Positions 53,846 to 61,836 of a stretch of 64,000 nt of DNA are shown piece by piece (the first letter of the stretch is position 1; each line of letters begins with the position of its first letter). The stretch is taken from the NCBI RefSeq assembly GCF_014699055.1, contig NZ_JACXAC010000001.1, positions 959,992 through 1,023,991 on the forward strand, written 5' to 3'. The notes under the pieces are model-generated. The model saw only the letters and a list, made by a program, of their open reading frames with translations. It did no database searches and was not told the DNA's origin. This stretch comes from Hymenobacter armeniacus. Its GTDB lineage: Bacteria > Bacteroidota > Bacteroidia > Cytophagales > Hymenobacteraceae. The position numbers and the translations under genes are program-made.

Positions 53846-54772
53846 ATGAGCTACGACCTCTACTTCTACAAACGCCAGAATCAGCAGATTTCCGAAAGTG
53901 ACATCAGTGACTACTTAACAAACAATTTGTGCCCAGCCAATGAGCAAGGAAATCAGTGGTTTTATGAGAACGATGATACAGAAGTCTACTTCTCATTTGA
54001 CTTGAACGAACCTGAAACCGACCCAGAGGCTATTGAGCTTGAAACAGTTTTAGATTTTGATTACACTCGATTCAGTTTCAATCTGAATTTTTTACGTCCA
54101 GATTTCTTTGGTCAAGAGGCGTTTTTGTTTGTTGACCAAATGATTAGCGACCTCAGTCTGTATGTTGTAAATCCTCAGTCTACAATTGATGAAGAATTTC
54201 CAACGCAACCTGGAGAAGCTGAGCTATACAGGAATTGGTCAGAAATCAACGCTAGACATTCAGCGCATTTTTATGAGGAATTAGAACTCAATTATTATCC
54301 ACTTCCTGCCTCAAATGCGGTTTGGAAACACAATTTCAACAAGAGGCAAATACAAGACGAACTAGGCGAAGAATACTTTGTGCCAAAGGTGATGGTCCTG
54401 CAAACTGTTGCTGACAAGCGGATTATTACCCTGTCCGTGTGGCCCGAAGGTCTGCCCATTCTAGTGCCGCAGGTAGACTATTATCTCCTGGTCAAGAAAT
54501 ACAGGAAGCTCTTCAAGGAGGTAGAAGAATCCGGGCTTATTTCAGCAAAGACATTTCAAACGCATTTTGGAAGTTTTGTTAGTAATTCTGACGCTGGCAA
54601 AGTCATTCACCCATCCAATGCGAACAGCTTGCAAAAGCTATTCAACTCAATTAAATTCGATGGGGATGTTTCTGGTTTTGCAGAGAAACTACCATTTGAA
54701 AAAATGGTCAACGTCATTCCCGCAGACGATGAAAATGGATTCTCGCAGAAGATTACGACTGTTCTAGATTAA
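53846..54772 (+). CDS. AT-rich protein of unknown function between pnkp and hen1
   Basis: 308 aa, acidic, beginning MSYDLYFYKRQNQQISESDI, with no signal peptide, membrane helix or recognised catalytic motif. The N-terminal third is rich in Asp/Glu and aromatic residues (WFYENDDTEVYFSFDLNEPE). Codon use and base composition (many A/T third positions) contrast sharply with pnkp and hen1 on either side. It runs opposite to them and its last 20 nt overlap the end of hen1. Start ATG 53846, only 51 nt from the pnkp start. It looks like a transferred gene; an immunity-type role would fit its shape, but there is no direct evidence. Confidence 0.75.
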   Translation: MSYDLYFYKRQNQQISESDISDYLTNNLCPANEQGNQWFYENDDTEVYFSFDLNEPETDPEAIELETVLDFDYTRFSFNLNFLRPDFFGQEAFLFVDQMISDLSLYVVNPQSTIDEEFPTQPGEAELYRNWSEINARHSAHFYEELELNYYPLPASNAVWKHNFNKRQIQDELGEEYFVPKVMVLQTVADKRIITLSVWPEGLPILVPQVDYYLLVKKYRKLFKEVEESGLISAKTFQTHFGSFVSNSDAGKVIHPSNANSLQKLFNSIKFDGDVSGFAEKLPFEKMVNVIPADDENGFSQKITTVLD

Positions 54773-56231
54773 ACACCGCCATCTGCGAGGGCGCGCCCAC
54801 CCCTGCCACCTCCTCTCCCATCCCCACCAGCCGCACCTGATACCTGTGCCGCTCCGCCACGGCGGTGGCCCAGGCCGCAAACTCGGCGCGAGACCATTCG
54901 AAGCGGTGGTCGTCGTGACGGAATTCGCCGGCGTTGAGCTTTTCGAAAAGCTGGTTGTAATCGGCGTTGGGGGTGGTGACGAAGACGTGCGCCGGGCGGG
55001 CCTGGCCGAACACCACGGCTTCGAGAGCGGCGAGGCGGTTCGGGTCGAGGTGCTCGATGACTTCGACAAGGGCCGCCGCATCGAAGCCGGCGAGGCGCTC
55101 GTCGCGGTAGAGCAGCGAGCCCTGGATGAGGTCGAGGCGGGTGCGCTGGCGTGGGGGCATCTCGTCCAGGTGCAGGCGGCTTGCGGCGCGGGCCAGGGCC
55201 TGGTGCGACACGTCCATGCCGAGGATGTACTCGATTTTGGGCTGGCGCAGAAGCAGGCGCAGCAGCTTGCCTTCGCCGCAGCCCAGGTCGAGCACGCGCT
55301 TGGGGGAGAGCTGGTAAATTTCGTGGGCGACTTGCTGGAGGCGCTGGTCGTGGAGCGAAAGCTTGGGCTGTAGCGTGGACTCTGCGAGTCCGCGCATCGC
55401 ATCGTTCGGCTCTGCCACTTGCGGCTGCACAGTTTCTACAGAGCCGCTTTCTCCGTCCTCCATGCGCGGACTCGCAGAGTCCACGCTACGGTCCTCCCCT
55501 TGCATCAACCGTTCCAGCGTCGGGTTCACGTAGGCGGCCAGGTAGCGCAGGTAGCGGCGCGTGATGAAGCCGCGCTCCGGGTGCTGGGGCAGCCAGTCGC
55601 CGCCGCGATGCAGCAGTTTCTCGGCCTCATACTCGCCGATGTAGTAGTGCTTGTCGTTATCGAGCACCGGGAGCAGGACGTAGAGGTGCGTGAGCACATC
55701 CTGCAGGCGCAGGCCGGCGTGGCGCAGGTGCAGGGTGTAGTAGGGGCTGTCGCCCCACTCCGGCACTGTCGGGTCGAGCGGGGTGGTTTCGATTTCCACC
55801 TCGTAGCCCAGCGGCTCAAAAAGGCGGCGCGGCCAGTCGGGGCCGGGCGCGGATACTACGGCCACTTTGATAGCTAGCGGCAGGACTTGGGCAGGCAGGT
55901 CGGGCTTGTCTTTGCAGGTGCCGTTCATGGCCGTACCAAAGGCTTTGCTCAGGGCAGCGCTCAGGAAGGACGAGGCCACGTAGGGCCGGTCGTTCACGTA
56001 TTGCTCGAGGGCGAAGCCTTCGCCGGAGGCGCCGGCCCGGCCCCGCACCAGACTGATGGGGTCGAGGTCGAGGAGCAGGGCGGCGGTACAGCGCTCGGCG
56101 GTGGCTTCGGGGTAGAAGATGTGGGCCTGGCCGCCGGCTACTTCGAGGCTTTGCAGCCGCGCCGGGTTTTTGTGCAGCAGGTAGCCCAAGTCGGTGGCGG
56201 GCTGGTAGGTGGTGGAGATGGTGAGCAGCAT
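54753..56231 (-). CDS. hen1: Hen1: RNA 3'-terminal ribose 2'-O-methyltransferase
   Basis: 492 aa. The N-terminal half (about 1-240) is the bacteria-specific domain that supports Pnkp ligase activation. The C-terminal half (about 290-480) is the methyltransferase: SAM loop VLDLGCGEGKLLRLL (residues 313-327), metal site ALVEVIEHLD (E390, E393, H394), and the later His in FRHDDHRFEW (near 439-442). It 2'-O-methylates the 3' end of broken RNA so that, after ligation by Pnkp, the site resists renewed cleavage. A 120-nt palindromic element (55370-55489) lies in frame between the halves, adding about 40 residues (about 248-287). The ATG at 56231 (MLLTISTTYQ) is chosen over an in-frame start at 56267. 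Confidence 0.93.
   Translation of the reverse strand: MLLTISTTYQPATDLGYLLHKNPARLQSLEVAGGQAHIFYPEATAERCTAALLLDLDPISLVRGRAGASGEGFALEQYVNDRPYVASSFLSAALSKAFGTAMNGTCKDKPDLPAQVLPLAIKVAVVSAPGPDWPRRLFEPLGYEVEIETTPLDPTVPEWGDSPYYTLHLRHAGLRLQDVLTHLYVLLPVLDNDKHYYIGEYEAEKLLHRGGDWLPQHPERGFITRRYLRYLAAYVNPTLERLMQGEDRSVDSASPRMEDGESGSVETVQPQVAEPNDAMRGLAESTLQPKLSLHDQRLQQVAHEIYQLSPKRVLDLGCGEGKLLRLLLRQPKIEYILGMDVSHQALARAASRLHLDEMPPRQRTRLDLIQGSLLYRDERLAGFDAAALVEVIEHLDPNRLAALEAVVFGQARPAHVFVTTPNADYNQLFEKLNAGEFRHDDHRFEWSRAEFAAWATAVAERHRYQVRLVGMGEEVAGVGAPSQMAVFNLEQS
55370..55489. repeat. Palindromic element inserted in frame in hen1
   Basis: 28-bp perfect arms (55370-55397 and 55462-55489) containing GTGGACTCTGCGAGTCC, which is itself a small hairpin (GGACTC/GAGTCC). 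The centre is 64 nt. The total is 120 nt, 40 codons. The encoded linker runs from about DRSVDSASPRMEDG to AMRGLAESTLQ, with the arms read as different peptides on the two sides. Unrelated in sequence to the pnkp element. Confidence 0.85.
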
Positions 56232-56255
56232 GGCGGAGCAGGAAGTGCGAAGAGC

Positions 56256-56284
56256 CGAAAGTAGCACCGCGGCGCACGAAGCAA
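56256..56284 (-). promoter_or_regulatory. Promoter of hen1
   Basis: The minus strand reads TTTG (56285-56282), 18 nt, TACTTTCG (56263-56256), then the ATG about 25 nt on. It shares the 12-mer CGAAAGTAGCAC (plus strand) with the RlaP-pair upstream region. Confidence 0.45.
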
Positions 56285-56368
56285 AGTTTTTTTGGCCATC
56301 CCGAAATAGGTTTGCGTACTCAATAGCCGTTTCCCTGTTGATGTCCTCTGTCTTTTAAGCAGCCGCAC

Positions 56369-57007
56369 GTGTCCGATTCCGTTTCCCCTGCCGGCCCCAC
56401 CGGGCCCACCCTCAACGATTTTGCCAGCTTCTATCTCTACGGCCTCACCAACAACCCGTACCAGCAATCCACTGATTTTGATAGGTTTGGAAAGCTGTAT
56501 AACCTCGTCATCGGGGCGCACGGGGGCTTTAGCATCGCCAGCTCATTTCATCCCTACCAGCTGGTGAGTCCGGCCGGCGTATCGGTGTGGTACGCGGCCT
56601 ACGCGCAGTTCTACTCGCAGCCCAACCGCGTCGAGATGTTTGGGGAAATGACGCTGGAACAGGCCAAGTTTGTGGTGACGCCCCCGGATTCTTTTGCGGC
56701 CTACCACGTGTGGCCCGACAGCCGGCTCATTCACGCCGAAAACCCCATTTTCAGCCAATACATCCCTTTTGTGCTGCCCTTTCTGGTGCGAAAAGACCCC
56801 GCCGCGCTGCGGTGGGACGCCGAAATATCGGCCGCGCAAGGCGACAAGGAGCGCCTCGGCTGGTACCACGACGCGGTGAACGAGGCCATCAAATTCATAC
56901 AGCCCTCCCCTTCTTTCGTGCTCGGCTTCGAGGAATTCGACGAGCAGCACCCCGAGCGGGTAATTGAGAAATTCATGAGCTGCCGCGACATGCTGCGGGC
57001 GCTTTAA
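56369..57007 (+). CDS. Hypothetical protein, soluble
   Basis: 212 aa from GTG 56369. No family is recognised. It is a soluble, aromatic-rich protein: LNDFASFYLYGLTNNPYQQS near the N-terminus, then WYAAYAQFYSQPNRVEMFGE, and a helical C-terminus with RVIEKFMSCRDMLRAL. The base composition is in line with the genome, unlike the AT-rich genes nearby. It is divergent from hen1 and convergent with the beta-glucosidase gene; no operon link is apparent. Confidence 0.7.
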   Translation: MSDSVSPAGPTGPTLNDFASFYLYGLTNNPYQQSTDFDRFGKLYNLVIGAHGGFSIASSFHPYQLVSPAGVSVWYAAYAQFYSQPNRVEMFGEMTLEQAKFVVTPPDSFAAYHVWPDSRLIHAENPIFSQYIPFVLPFLVRKDPAALRWDAEISAAQGDKERLGWYHDAVNEAIKFIQPSPSFVLGFEEFDEQHPERVIEKFMSCRDMLRAL

Positions 57008-57040
57008 GCAGCTGAGCCGGGCGCGCGCCTAGCGCTGGCC

Positions 57041-58501
57041 TTACTGCTGGCGCAAGGCGGCGCTCTGGCCCAGTTTCGCGCCAACCGGTGCGCCGCTCAG
57101 AAAATCCCGGTACCAGCGCCCGGAGTCTTTCACGATGCGCTCCTGGGTTTCGTAGTCGACGTGGATTAGGCCGAACCGGGGCCCGTAGCCTTCGGCCCAT
57201 TCAAAGTTATCGGTCAGGCTCCAGGCAAAATACCCGCCCACGTTCACGCCTTCCCGTTGGGCCCGCAGCACCTGGCCGATGGCGGCCTGGAGGTAGGCGC
57301 GGCGGGCTTCGTCGTGCACCCGCCCGCCCGTTGCCACATCCGGGAAGGCTGAGCCGCTTTCCGTGACGAGCAGTTTTGGGGCATTGGGGTAGGCGCTGAA
57401 CTGTTTCAACATGTGGTAAACCGACTCTGGGTAAACTTCCCAGCCCATGTCGGTGTGGGGCACGCCGCGCTGCTTGGCGGACACCAGGGCGGCCCATTGC
57501 AGCGGGAGCCAGGGCGAGAATTTCACCACCTCGCGGGTGTAGTTCTGCACGCCCCAGAAGTCGAAAGCGAAGGCCATGCGCTGCTCGTCGCCGGGCTTCT
57601 GGTAGCGCTCCAGCAGCCAGCGCAGGGCGGGCAGCTCGGCCACGGGGTAGCCCAGGCCCAGGGCGGGCTCCACAAAAAAGCGGTTCAGCACGGCATCGGC
57701 GCGGCGGGTGGCGGCTTCGTCGTAGCTGTTGCCGGGGCGGTGCGGCGTGAGGAAGGAGCAGGAAAACGTGGTGCCGATTTGGGCCGCTTCGGGCAACACG
57801 GCCCGCAGGGCGCGGCCACCTTCGGCCTGGGCCAGCGTGGCGTGGTGGGCCGCCGCCAGAAAAGCCCCCAAATGCCGTCGCCCGGGGGCGTGAATGCCCA
57901 GCAGGTGGCCGGCGCCCACAAACACCATGGGCTCGTTCAGCACGGCCCACTGCGCCACCCGGTCGCCCAGGCAGCGCCCCATGAGCTGGGCATAATCGGC
58001 AAACCAGCCCACTACGTCGCGATTGGCCCAGCCGCCCCGGGCCTGCAGGGCGCTGGGCAGGTCCCAGTGGTAGAGCGTGAGCCAGGGCCGCAGGTCGCGC
58101 GCCAGGCAGGCATCCACTAGCCGGTCGTAGAAGTCAAGCCCGCGGCGGCTCACGGCGCCGGTGCCCGCCGGCAGCACCCGCGACCACGCCGCGGAGAAAC
58201 GAAAGTCGCTGAGCCCGAGCCCGCGGGCCAGGTCGAGGTCGGTTTCGTAGCGGTGGTAAAAGTCCGTGGCCACGCGGCCGTGCTCGTTGCGGCGGATGAC
58301 GCCCTTGCGGCGCGTGAAATCGTCCCAGATGCTGGGCCCCTTGCCCTGGTGCTGCCACGCGCCTTCCGTCTGGTACGCGGCGGCGGAAGCTCCCCACGAA
58401 AAATCGGGGCCGAAATCGGGACGGGAAAACGGCTGCGGGGCCGACGGCGGGTAAAAAGCCGGCGGCAGCGGCTCAGCGTAGCGAGGCGGAAGGTGCATCA
58501 T
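57041..58501 (-). CDS. Glycoside hydrolase family 1 beta-glucosidase
   Basis: 486 aa, the normal GH1 size, a TIM barrel that hydrolyses beta-linked glucosides (or 6-phospho- or galactosides) with retention. It opens with FSWGASAAAYQTEGAWQHQG. The acid/base Glu is in AVLNEPMVFVGAGH and the nucleophile Glu in LLVTESGSAFPD (TESG where most have TENG). GGYFAWSLTDNFEWAEGYGP supplies the sugar-binding residues. No signal peptide, so it is probably cytoplasmic. The start is one of two consecutive ATGs, 58501 or 58498. A glycosyltransferase gene lies just upstream. Confidence 0.93.
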   Translation of the reverse strand: MMHLPPRYAEPLPPAFYPPSAPQPFSRPDFGPDFSWGASAAAYQTEGAWQHQGKGPSIWDDFTRRKGVIRRNEHGRVATDFYHRYETDLDLARGLGLSDFRFSAAWSRVLPAGTGAVSRRGLDFYDRLVDACLARDLRPWLTLYHWDLPSALQARGGWANRDVVGWFADYAQLMGRCLGDRVAQWAVLNEPMVFVGAGHLLGIHAPGRRHLGAFLAAAHHATLAQAEGGRALRAVLPEAAQIGTTFSCSFLTPHRPGNSYDEAATRRADAVLNRFFVEPALGLGYPVAELPALRWLLERYQKPGDEQRMAFAFDFWGVQNYTREVVKFSPWLPLQWAALVSAKQRGVPHTDMGWEVYPESVYHMLKQFSAYPNAPKLLVTESGSAFPDVATGGRVHDEARRAYLQAAIGQVLRAQREGVNVGGYFAWSLTDNFEWAEGYGPRFGLIHVDYETQERIVKDSGRWYRDFLSGAPVGAKLGQSAALRQQ

Positions 58502-58535
58502 GCACAACGTGCGAAAAAATCAACTGAACGAATAC

Positions 58536-59579
58536 TTACTCCGCTAAAAGACGTGCGCGGGAGTGGGCCCGGCCGTTGGCGGCCGGCAGCTGCTCGCGCA
58601 GCAACCGGTCTAATACGGCGGCGGTGCCGTCGGGGTAGTCAACGGCAATGGTGCGGTCTTCGTGCAGCCACTGGTCTACTGTGTCGAGGTGTTTGTCTTT
58701 CAGGCTTTTGATGACGGGCACGCCCATATGGGTCAGCGCGGCGGCGTTGCATTGCTGCTCATATTGCTGTTTCATGGGCATCACCAGCAGCTTTTTGCCC
58801 AGGTACAAGGCTTCGGCGGGGGTTTCGAAGCCGGCGCCGCACAGCACCCCGGCCGAGCGGGCCAGGCTGTCGAGAAATGCCGGGCCGCTCACCGGCCACA
58901 CCCGCACGTTGCCGTGGGTGGCGGCCGTCGTGCTGTGCTTGCTAAACACCTCCCAGCGGGTGCGGCGGCTCAGGTACTGCAGGCGCTCCACCAGCAGCTT
59001 CTCTTCGTAAGCCGGCAGGTACACCGTGTAGTGGCCGTCGTTTGCGGCGCTGAGGCCGCGCACTTGCTGCCGAATGACGGGCGTGGCAATTTCGGGCGCA
59101 TACGCCTGAAAATGAAAGCCGTACTGGGCCGTGCTCGGCGCGTAATGCCGCAGCACGGCCCGGCCCGCCGGGTCTTCGGACCGGGGCCGCGGGGCCAGGG
59201 GGTGCAGCACCACGCTCTGGTGGCTCAGGGCCACGCAGGGCACCCCGCGCACTTTGCAGGCCCAGCTGCTCACCGGCTCGAAGTCGCTGATGACCAAGTC
59301 GTACCGCTCTACCGGCAGCTGGCGCACTTCCCGCAGAAACGTGGCCGAATTGAACTGCCAGAAGGTTTTCACGAAGTTGATGCCGCCCTTTTTGCCAAAC
59401 AAAAACCCCATGCCCTGGGCCCGGTACCTGACGGCAAAAGGCAGCGGCAGGTCGGCCGGCGGGCCGCTCACCAGCACGTCGACCTGCTCGCAACGGGCCT
59501 GCAGCAGGGGCACCACATCAAGGGCGCGGGCCAGATGCCCGTTGCCGGTGCCTTGGATGGCGTAGAGGATTCGGCCCAT
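58536..59579 (-). CDS. Glycosyltransferase of the UDP-glycosyltransferase/MurG-like (GT-B) type
   Basis: 347 aa. The N-terminal motif ILYAIQGTGNGHLARALDVV and the C-terminal donor-site motif CGAGFETPAEALYLGKKLL, followed by PMKQQYEQQCNAAAL, show a GT-B fold of the kind used for lipid or cell-surface glycosylation. It begins ATG 59579. It lies 34 nt upstream of the beta-glucosidase on the same strand. An LpxH-like metallophosphoesterase gene is further upstream. The acceptor is unknown; a glycolipid is plausible. Confidence 0.8.
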   Translation of the reverse strand: MGRILYAIQGTGNGHLARALDVVPLLQARCEQVDVLVSGPPADLPLPFAVRYRAQGMGFLFGKKGGINFVKTFWQFNSATFLREVRQLPVERYDLVISDFEPVSSWACKVRGVPCVALSHQSVVLHPLAPRPRSEDPAGRAVLRHYAPSTAQYGFHFQAYAPEIATPVIRQQVRGLSAANDGHYTVYLPAYEEKLLVERLQYLSRRTRWEVFSKHSTTAATHGNVRVWPVSGPAFLDSLARSAGVLCGAGFETPAEALYLGKKLLVMPMKQQYEQQCNAAALTHMGVPVIKSLKDKHLDTVDQWLHEDRTIAVDYPDGTAAVLDRLLREQLPAANGRAHSRARLLAE

Positions 59580-59690
59580 TTAATAGCTGCTTGTTCTTTT
59601 AGTTGGCGCGTCCTGCAAAGCACAGCAAAGCATCCTGCCCATTATGCCCATTACTACTAAGTGGTTGCAGCATGCGTGCTGCTTTGCTGC

Positions 59691-59708
59691 GCTCAGCATG
59701 ATGTTCTT
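59691..59708. repeat. Degenerate copy of the thrS-infC hairpin repeat
   Basis: GCTCAGCATGATGTTCTT differs by one base from 3998-4015. It lies in the 152-nt gap 59580-59731 next to a hairpin GCAGCATGCGTGCTGC (59668-59683). Confidence 0.5.
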
Positions 59709-59731
59709 CCTATTTTATCTTCCTATTTTAT

Positions 59732-60664
59732 TTAAGCCTTCAGCTTGAACTCGGCCAGCAGGCCTTCCAGCAGCTGCGCGGGGTTGGCGTCGGCTAGCTC
59801 CTCAGCGGCATCGGTGGCTTCTGGGTCGGGGGCCAGCTGCATGCGGGGGTCGTCGTTGAAATAATACAGCTGCCAGCCGGCTTCAGACGTGTACTCCAGG
59901 GCCGTGAGGTTTTCCACCCAGTCGCCGGAGTTCAGGTACACTACTTCCCCGTTGTGGGTGGGCAGGGCTTTAATCTCGGGCTGATGAATGTGGCCACAGG
60001 CCACGTAGCGGTACCCGTTGTCGGCAGCAATTTCGGCGGCGGTTGCCTCGAAGTTGCTCACGGCGGCTACGGCGGTTTTCACCCGCTCCTTCACGCGCTT
60101 GCTCAGGGCCACGCGGGGCCGGCCCAGCCGGGCCAGGCCGTAGTTCACGAAGCGGTTCAACAAAATCAGCAAATCGTAGCCGTGGCCGCCCAGCCGGGCC
60201 AGCCAGCGCGAGTGGCGCATGGTCAGGTCGAACACGTCGCCGTGAAACAGCCAGGTGCGGCCGTGGGGCAGGTCGAGCACCAGCTTGTTGTCGAGCCGGA
60301 ACTGGCCCAGCCGGAGGCCCGCAAACTTGCGCAGCAGCTCGTCGTGGTTGCCGGTGAGGTAGTGAATGGCGGTGCCTTTGGCGGCCAGGCCGGCCAGGTA
60401 GCGCACCACCCGCATGTGGGCCGGCGGCCAGTAGTTTTTGCTGAACTGCCAGATGTCCACGATGTCGCCGTTGAGCACCAGCACCTGCGGCCGAATGCTT
60501 TTGAGGTAGCGCAGCAGCTCGGTGGCGTGGCAGCCGTAGGTGCCCAGGTGCACGTCGCTAATCACGGCCACGTGCACGCGGCGCTTGCGCCGGGGCCGGG
60601 CGCGGGCGTCGCCCGGGCCAGCCGGAGCGCCGGGCACAAGCAAGGGGGAAGCAGCCGTGCTCAT
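59732..60664 (-). CDS. LpxH-like metallophosphoesterase (UDP-2,3-diacylglucosamine diphosphatase family)
   Basis: 310 aa calcineurin-like phosphoesterase. All metal motifs are visible: ISDVHLGTYG (D37, H39), LNGDIVDIWQF (D67), LTGNHDELL, FHGDVFDLT and ACGHIHQPEIK. The combination DVHLG...GDIVDIW is that of the LpxH/UDP-2,3-diacylglucosamine hydrolase group, which removes UMP in lipid A synthesis; a Bacteroidota subgroup of broader phosphoesterases is also possible. The ATG at 60664 overlaps the stop of the small upstream ORF as ATGA, so translation is coupled. The N-terminal 30 residues are Pro/Arg-rich. Confidence 0.8.
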   Translation of the reverse strand: MSTAASPLLVPGAPAGPGDARARPRRKRRVHVAVISDVHLGTYGCHATELLRYLKSIRPQVLVLNGDIVDIWQFSKNYWPPAHMRVVRYLAGLAAKGTAIHYLTGNHDELLRKFAGLRLGQFRLDNKLVLDLPHGRTWLFHGDVFDLTMRHSRWLARLGGHGYDLLILLNRFVNYGLARLGRPRVALSKRVKERVKTAVAAVSNFEATAAEIAADNGYRYVACGHIHQPEIKALPTHNGEVVYLNSGDWVENLTALEYTSEAGWQLYYFNDDPRMQLAPDPEATDAAEELADANPAQLLEGLLAEFKLKA

Positions 60665-60897
60665 GCGGCGGCGGGCTGGGCCAGACGCCCAGGGCGAGTG
60701 TGGCCGCCCCCCGTGCGGCGGGGCCGAATGGCGGGGCCGCGGCGGGCGGCGCCCCACTCGCCTCCCCCGCCCAGCGCCGAGCGCAGGCTTGCCAGCGTGC
60801 GCAAGCCGAACGCCATCCACAGCGCCACCTGAAACAATTCGTACACGAGCCAGCGCCTCAAGCGGCGCAGCCCCAGAACCAAGGCCGGAAAGTGCAT
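60661..60897 (-). CDS. Small Arg-rich protein coupled to the LpxH-like gene
   Basis: 78 aa from ATG 60897: MHFPALVLGLRRLRRWLVYE, an amphipathic or membrane-seeking helix, then a Gly/Arg/Pro-rich tail. Its stop overlaps the start of the phosphoesterase gene in an ATGA, which is the main argument that it is translated. No family is recognised. High GC makes chance open frames common here, so it could still be spurious. Confidence 0.4.
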   Translation of the reverse strand: MHFPALVLGLRRLRRWLVYELFQVALWMAFGLRTLASLRSALGGGGEWGAARRGPAIRPRRTGGGHTRPGRLAQPAAA

Positions 60898-61133
60898 GGC
60901 AGGAAGTTGGTGATGATGGTCAAATCCTGCGCTCAAAGTTCCGCCCCCGTTGTGAAGGCTTGATTACGCCGGGGTTATACTTCCGTCATCACCGCCTCGG
61001 GATGGGGCCCGGGCGGCAGCAATGGGCGGCGCCAGAAGCGGGTTTCGCGCCGCACCGTGTTAATTTGGTCGGTAATTCTTACAGCGCCGCCATTAGTTTT
61101 CATTTGTTGCTTTCCAATTGCATTCCCCCAATT

Positions 61134-61727
61134 ATGCCCACCTTTTCCCATTTCTGCCGCCGCCTGCTGGCCCTGCTGGTCGTTAGTCTTTTTGCAGCTG
61201 GCGCGGCTCATGCCCAGCCCACCGGCAAAGCCGCCAAGGGCCGCAAGCGCTACACCTTCGCGCAGAAAGATGCCGTGTCGCCCTACGTGCAGAACGTAAC
61301 CAAAAACACCGACGAGGAGCAGGACGTCGACGGCTCCTTCACCCGCCTGGGCTACCGCTCCTACACCGACCTGCTCACCGAAGTGGAAGCCCTACGCAAG
61401 CTCAAGGACTGGGCCGACACCACTTACCAGCGCCGCGTGGCGGCCATCCCACCCGGCGGCGTGCTGCTGGTCACCGTGCACCGCCAAGGCCCCAAAGGCG
61501 TGGAGCTGTCGAACCTCACGCTCACCGTCACCGACAAAGACGGCAAGGAAGTGCTGGCCCAAACCCTGGCGCCCGGCGGGGGCCGCTTCATGGGCCGAGA
61601 CCTCTACCAGGGCCAGCGCCTCCTCCCCTTCCCCAAAATGGAGCCCCAGGAGCTCACCGTGAGCATCCGCGACGCCAAGCTTTACCAGACCTTCGACTAC
61701 ATTCTGACCTTGCCCAAGGCCCAGTAG
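61134..61727 (+). CDS. Secreted protein of unknown function
   Basis: 197 aa. Signal peptide MPTFSHFCRRLLALLVVSLF with cleavage near AHAQ (residue 28). A charged linker (GKAAKGRKRYTFAQKD) and a beta-rich domain follow (VLLVTVHRQGPKGVELSNLT, LTVTDKDGKEVLAQTLAP) ending YQTFDYILTLPKAQ. No enzyme motif. The ATG at 61134 is chosen because the frame upstream of it is antisense to the phosphoesterase unit. Probably periplasmic. A terminator follows. Confidence 0.75.
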   Translation: MPTFSHFCRRLLALLVVSLFAAGAAHAQPTGKAAKGRKRYTFAQKDAVSPYVQNVTKNTDEEQDVDGSFTRLGYRSYTDLLTEVEALRKLKDWADTTYQRRVAAIPPGGVLLVTVHRQGPKGVELSNLTLTVTDKDGKEVLAQTLAPGGGRFMGRDLYQGQRLLPFPKMEPQELTVSIRDAKLYQTFDYILTLPKAQ

Positions 61728-61758
61728 ACGCGCAAGCACCTCAGTAGCTGCACCCCGG

Positions 61759-61803
61759 ACACGGGGCGGACTCCGCGAGAGCGGGGCCGCCCCGTGTTCT
61801 TTT
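61759..61803. terminator. Terminator between the secreted protein and Nudix genes
   Basis: ACACGGGGCGG (61759-61769) pairs with CCGCCCCGTGT (61787-61797), then TCTTTT. It serves the plus-strand gene and perhaps also the convergent Nudix gene. Confidence 0.75.
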
Positions 61804-61836
61804 GGATGGTCAGTGTTTTCGCCTTTTGAAATGTGC

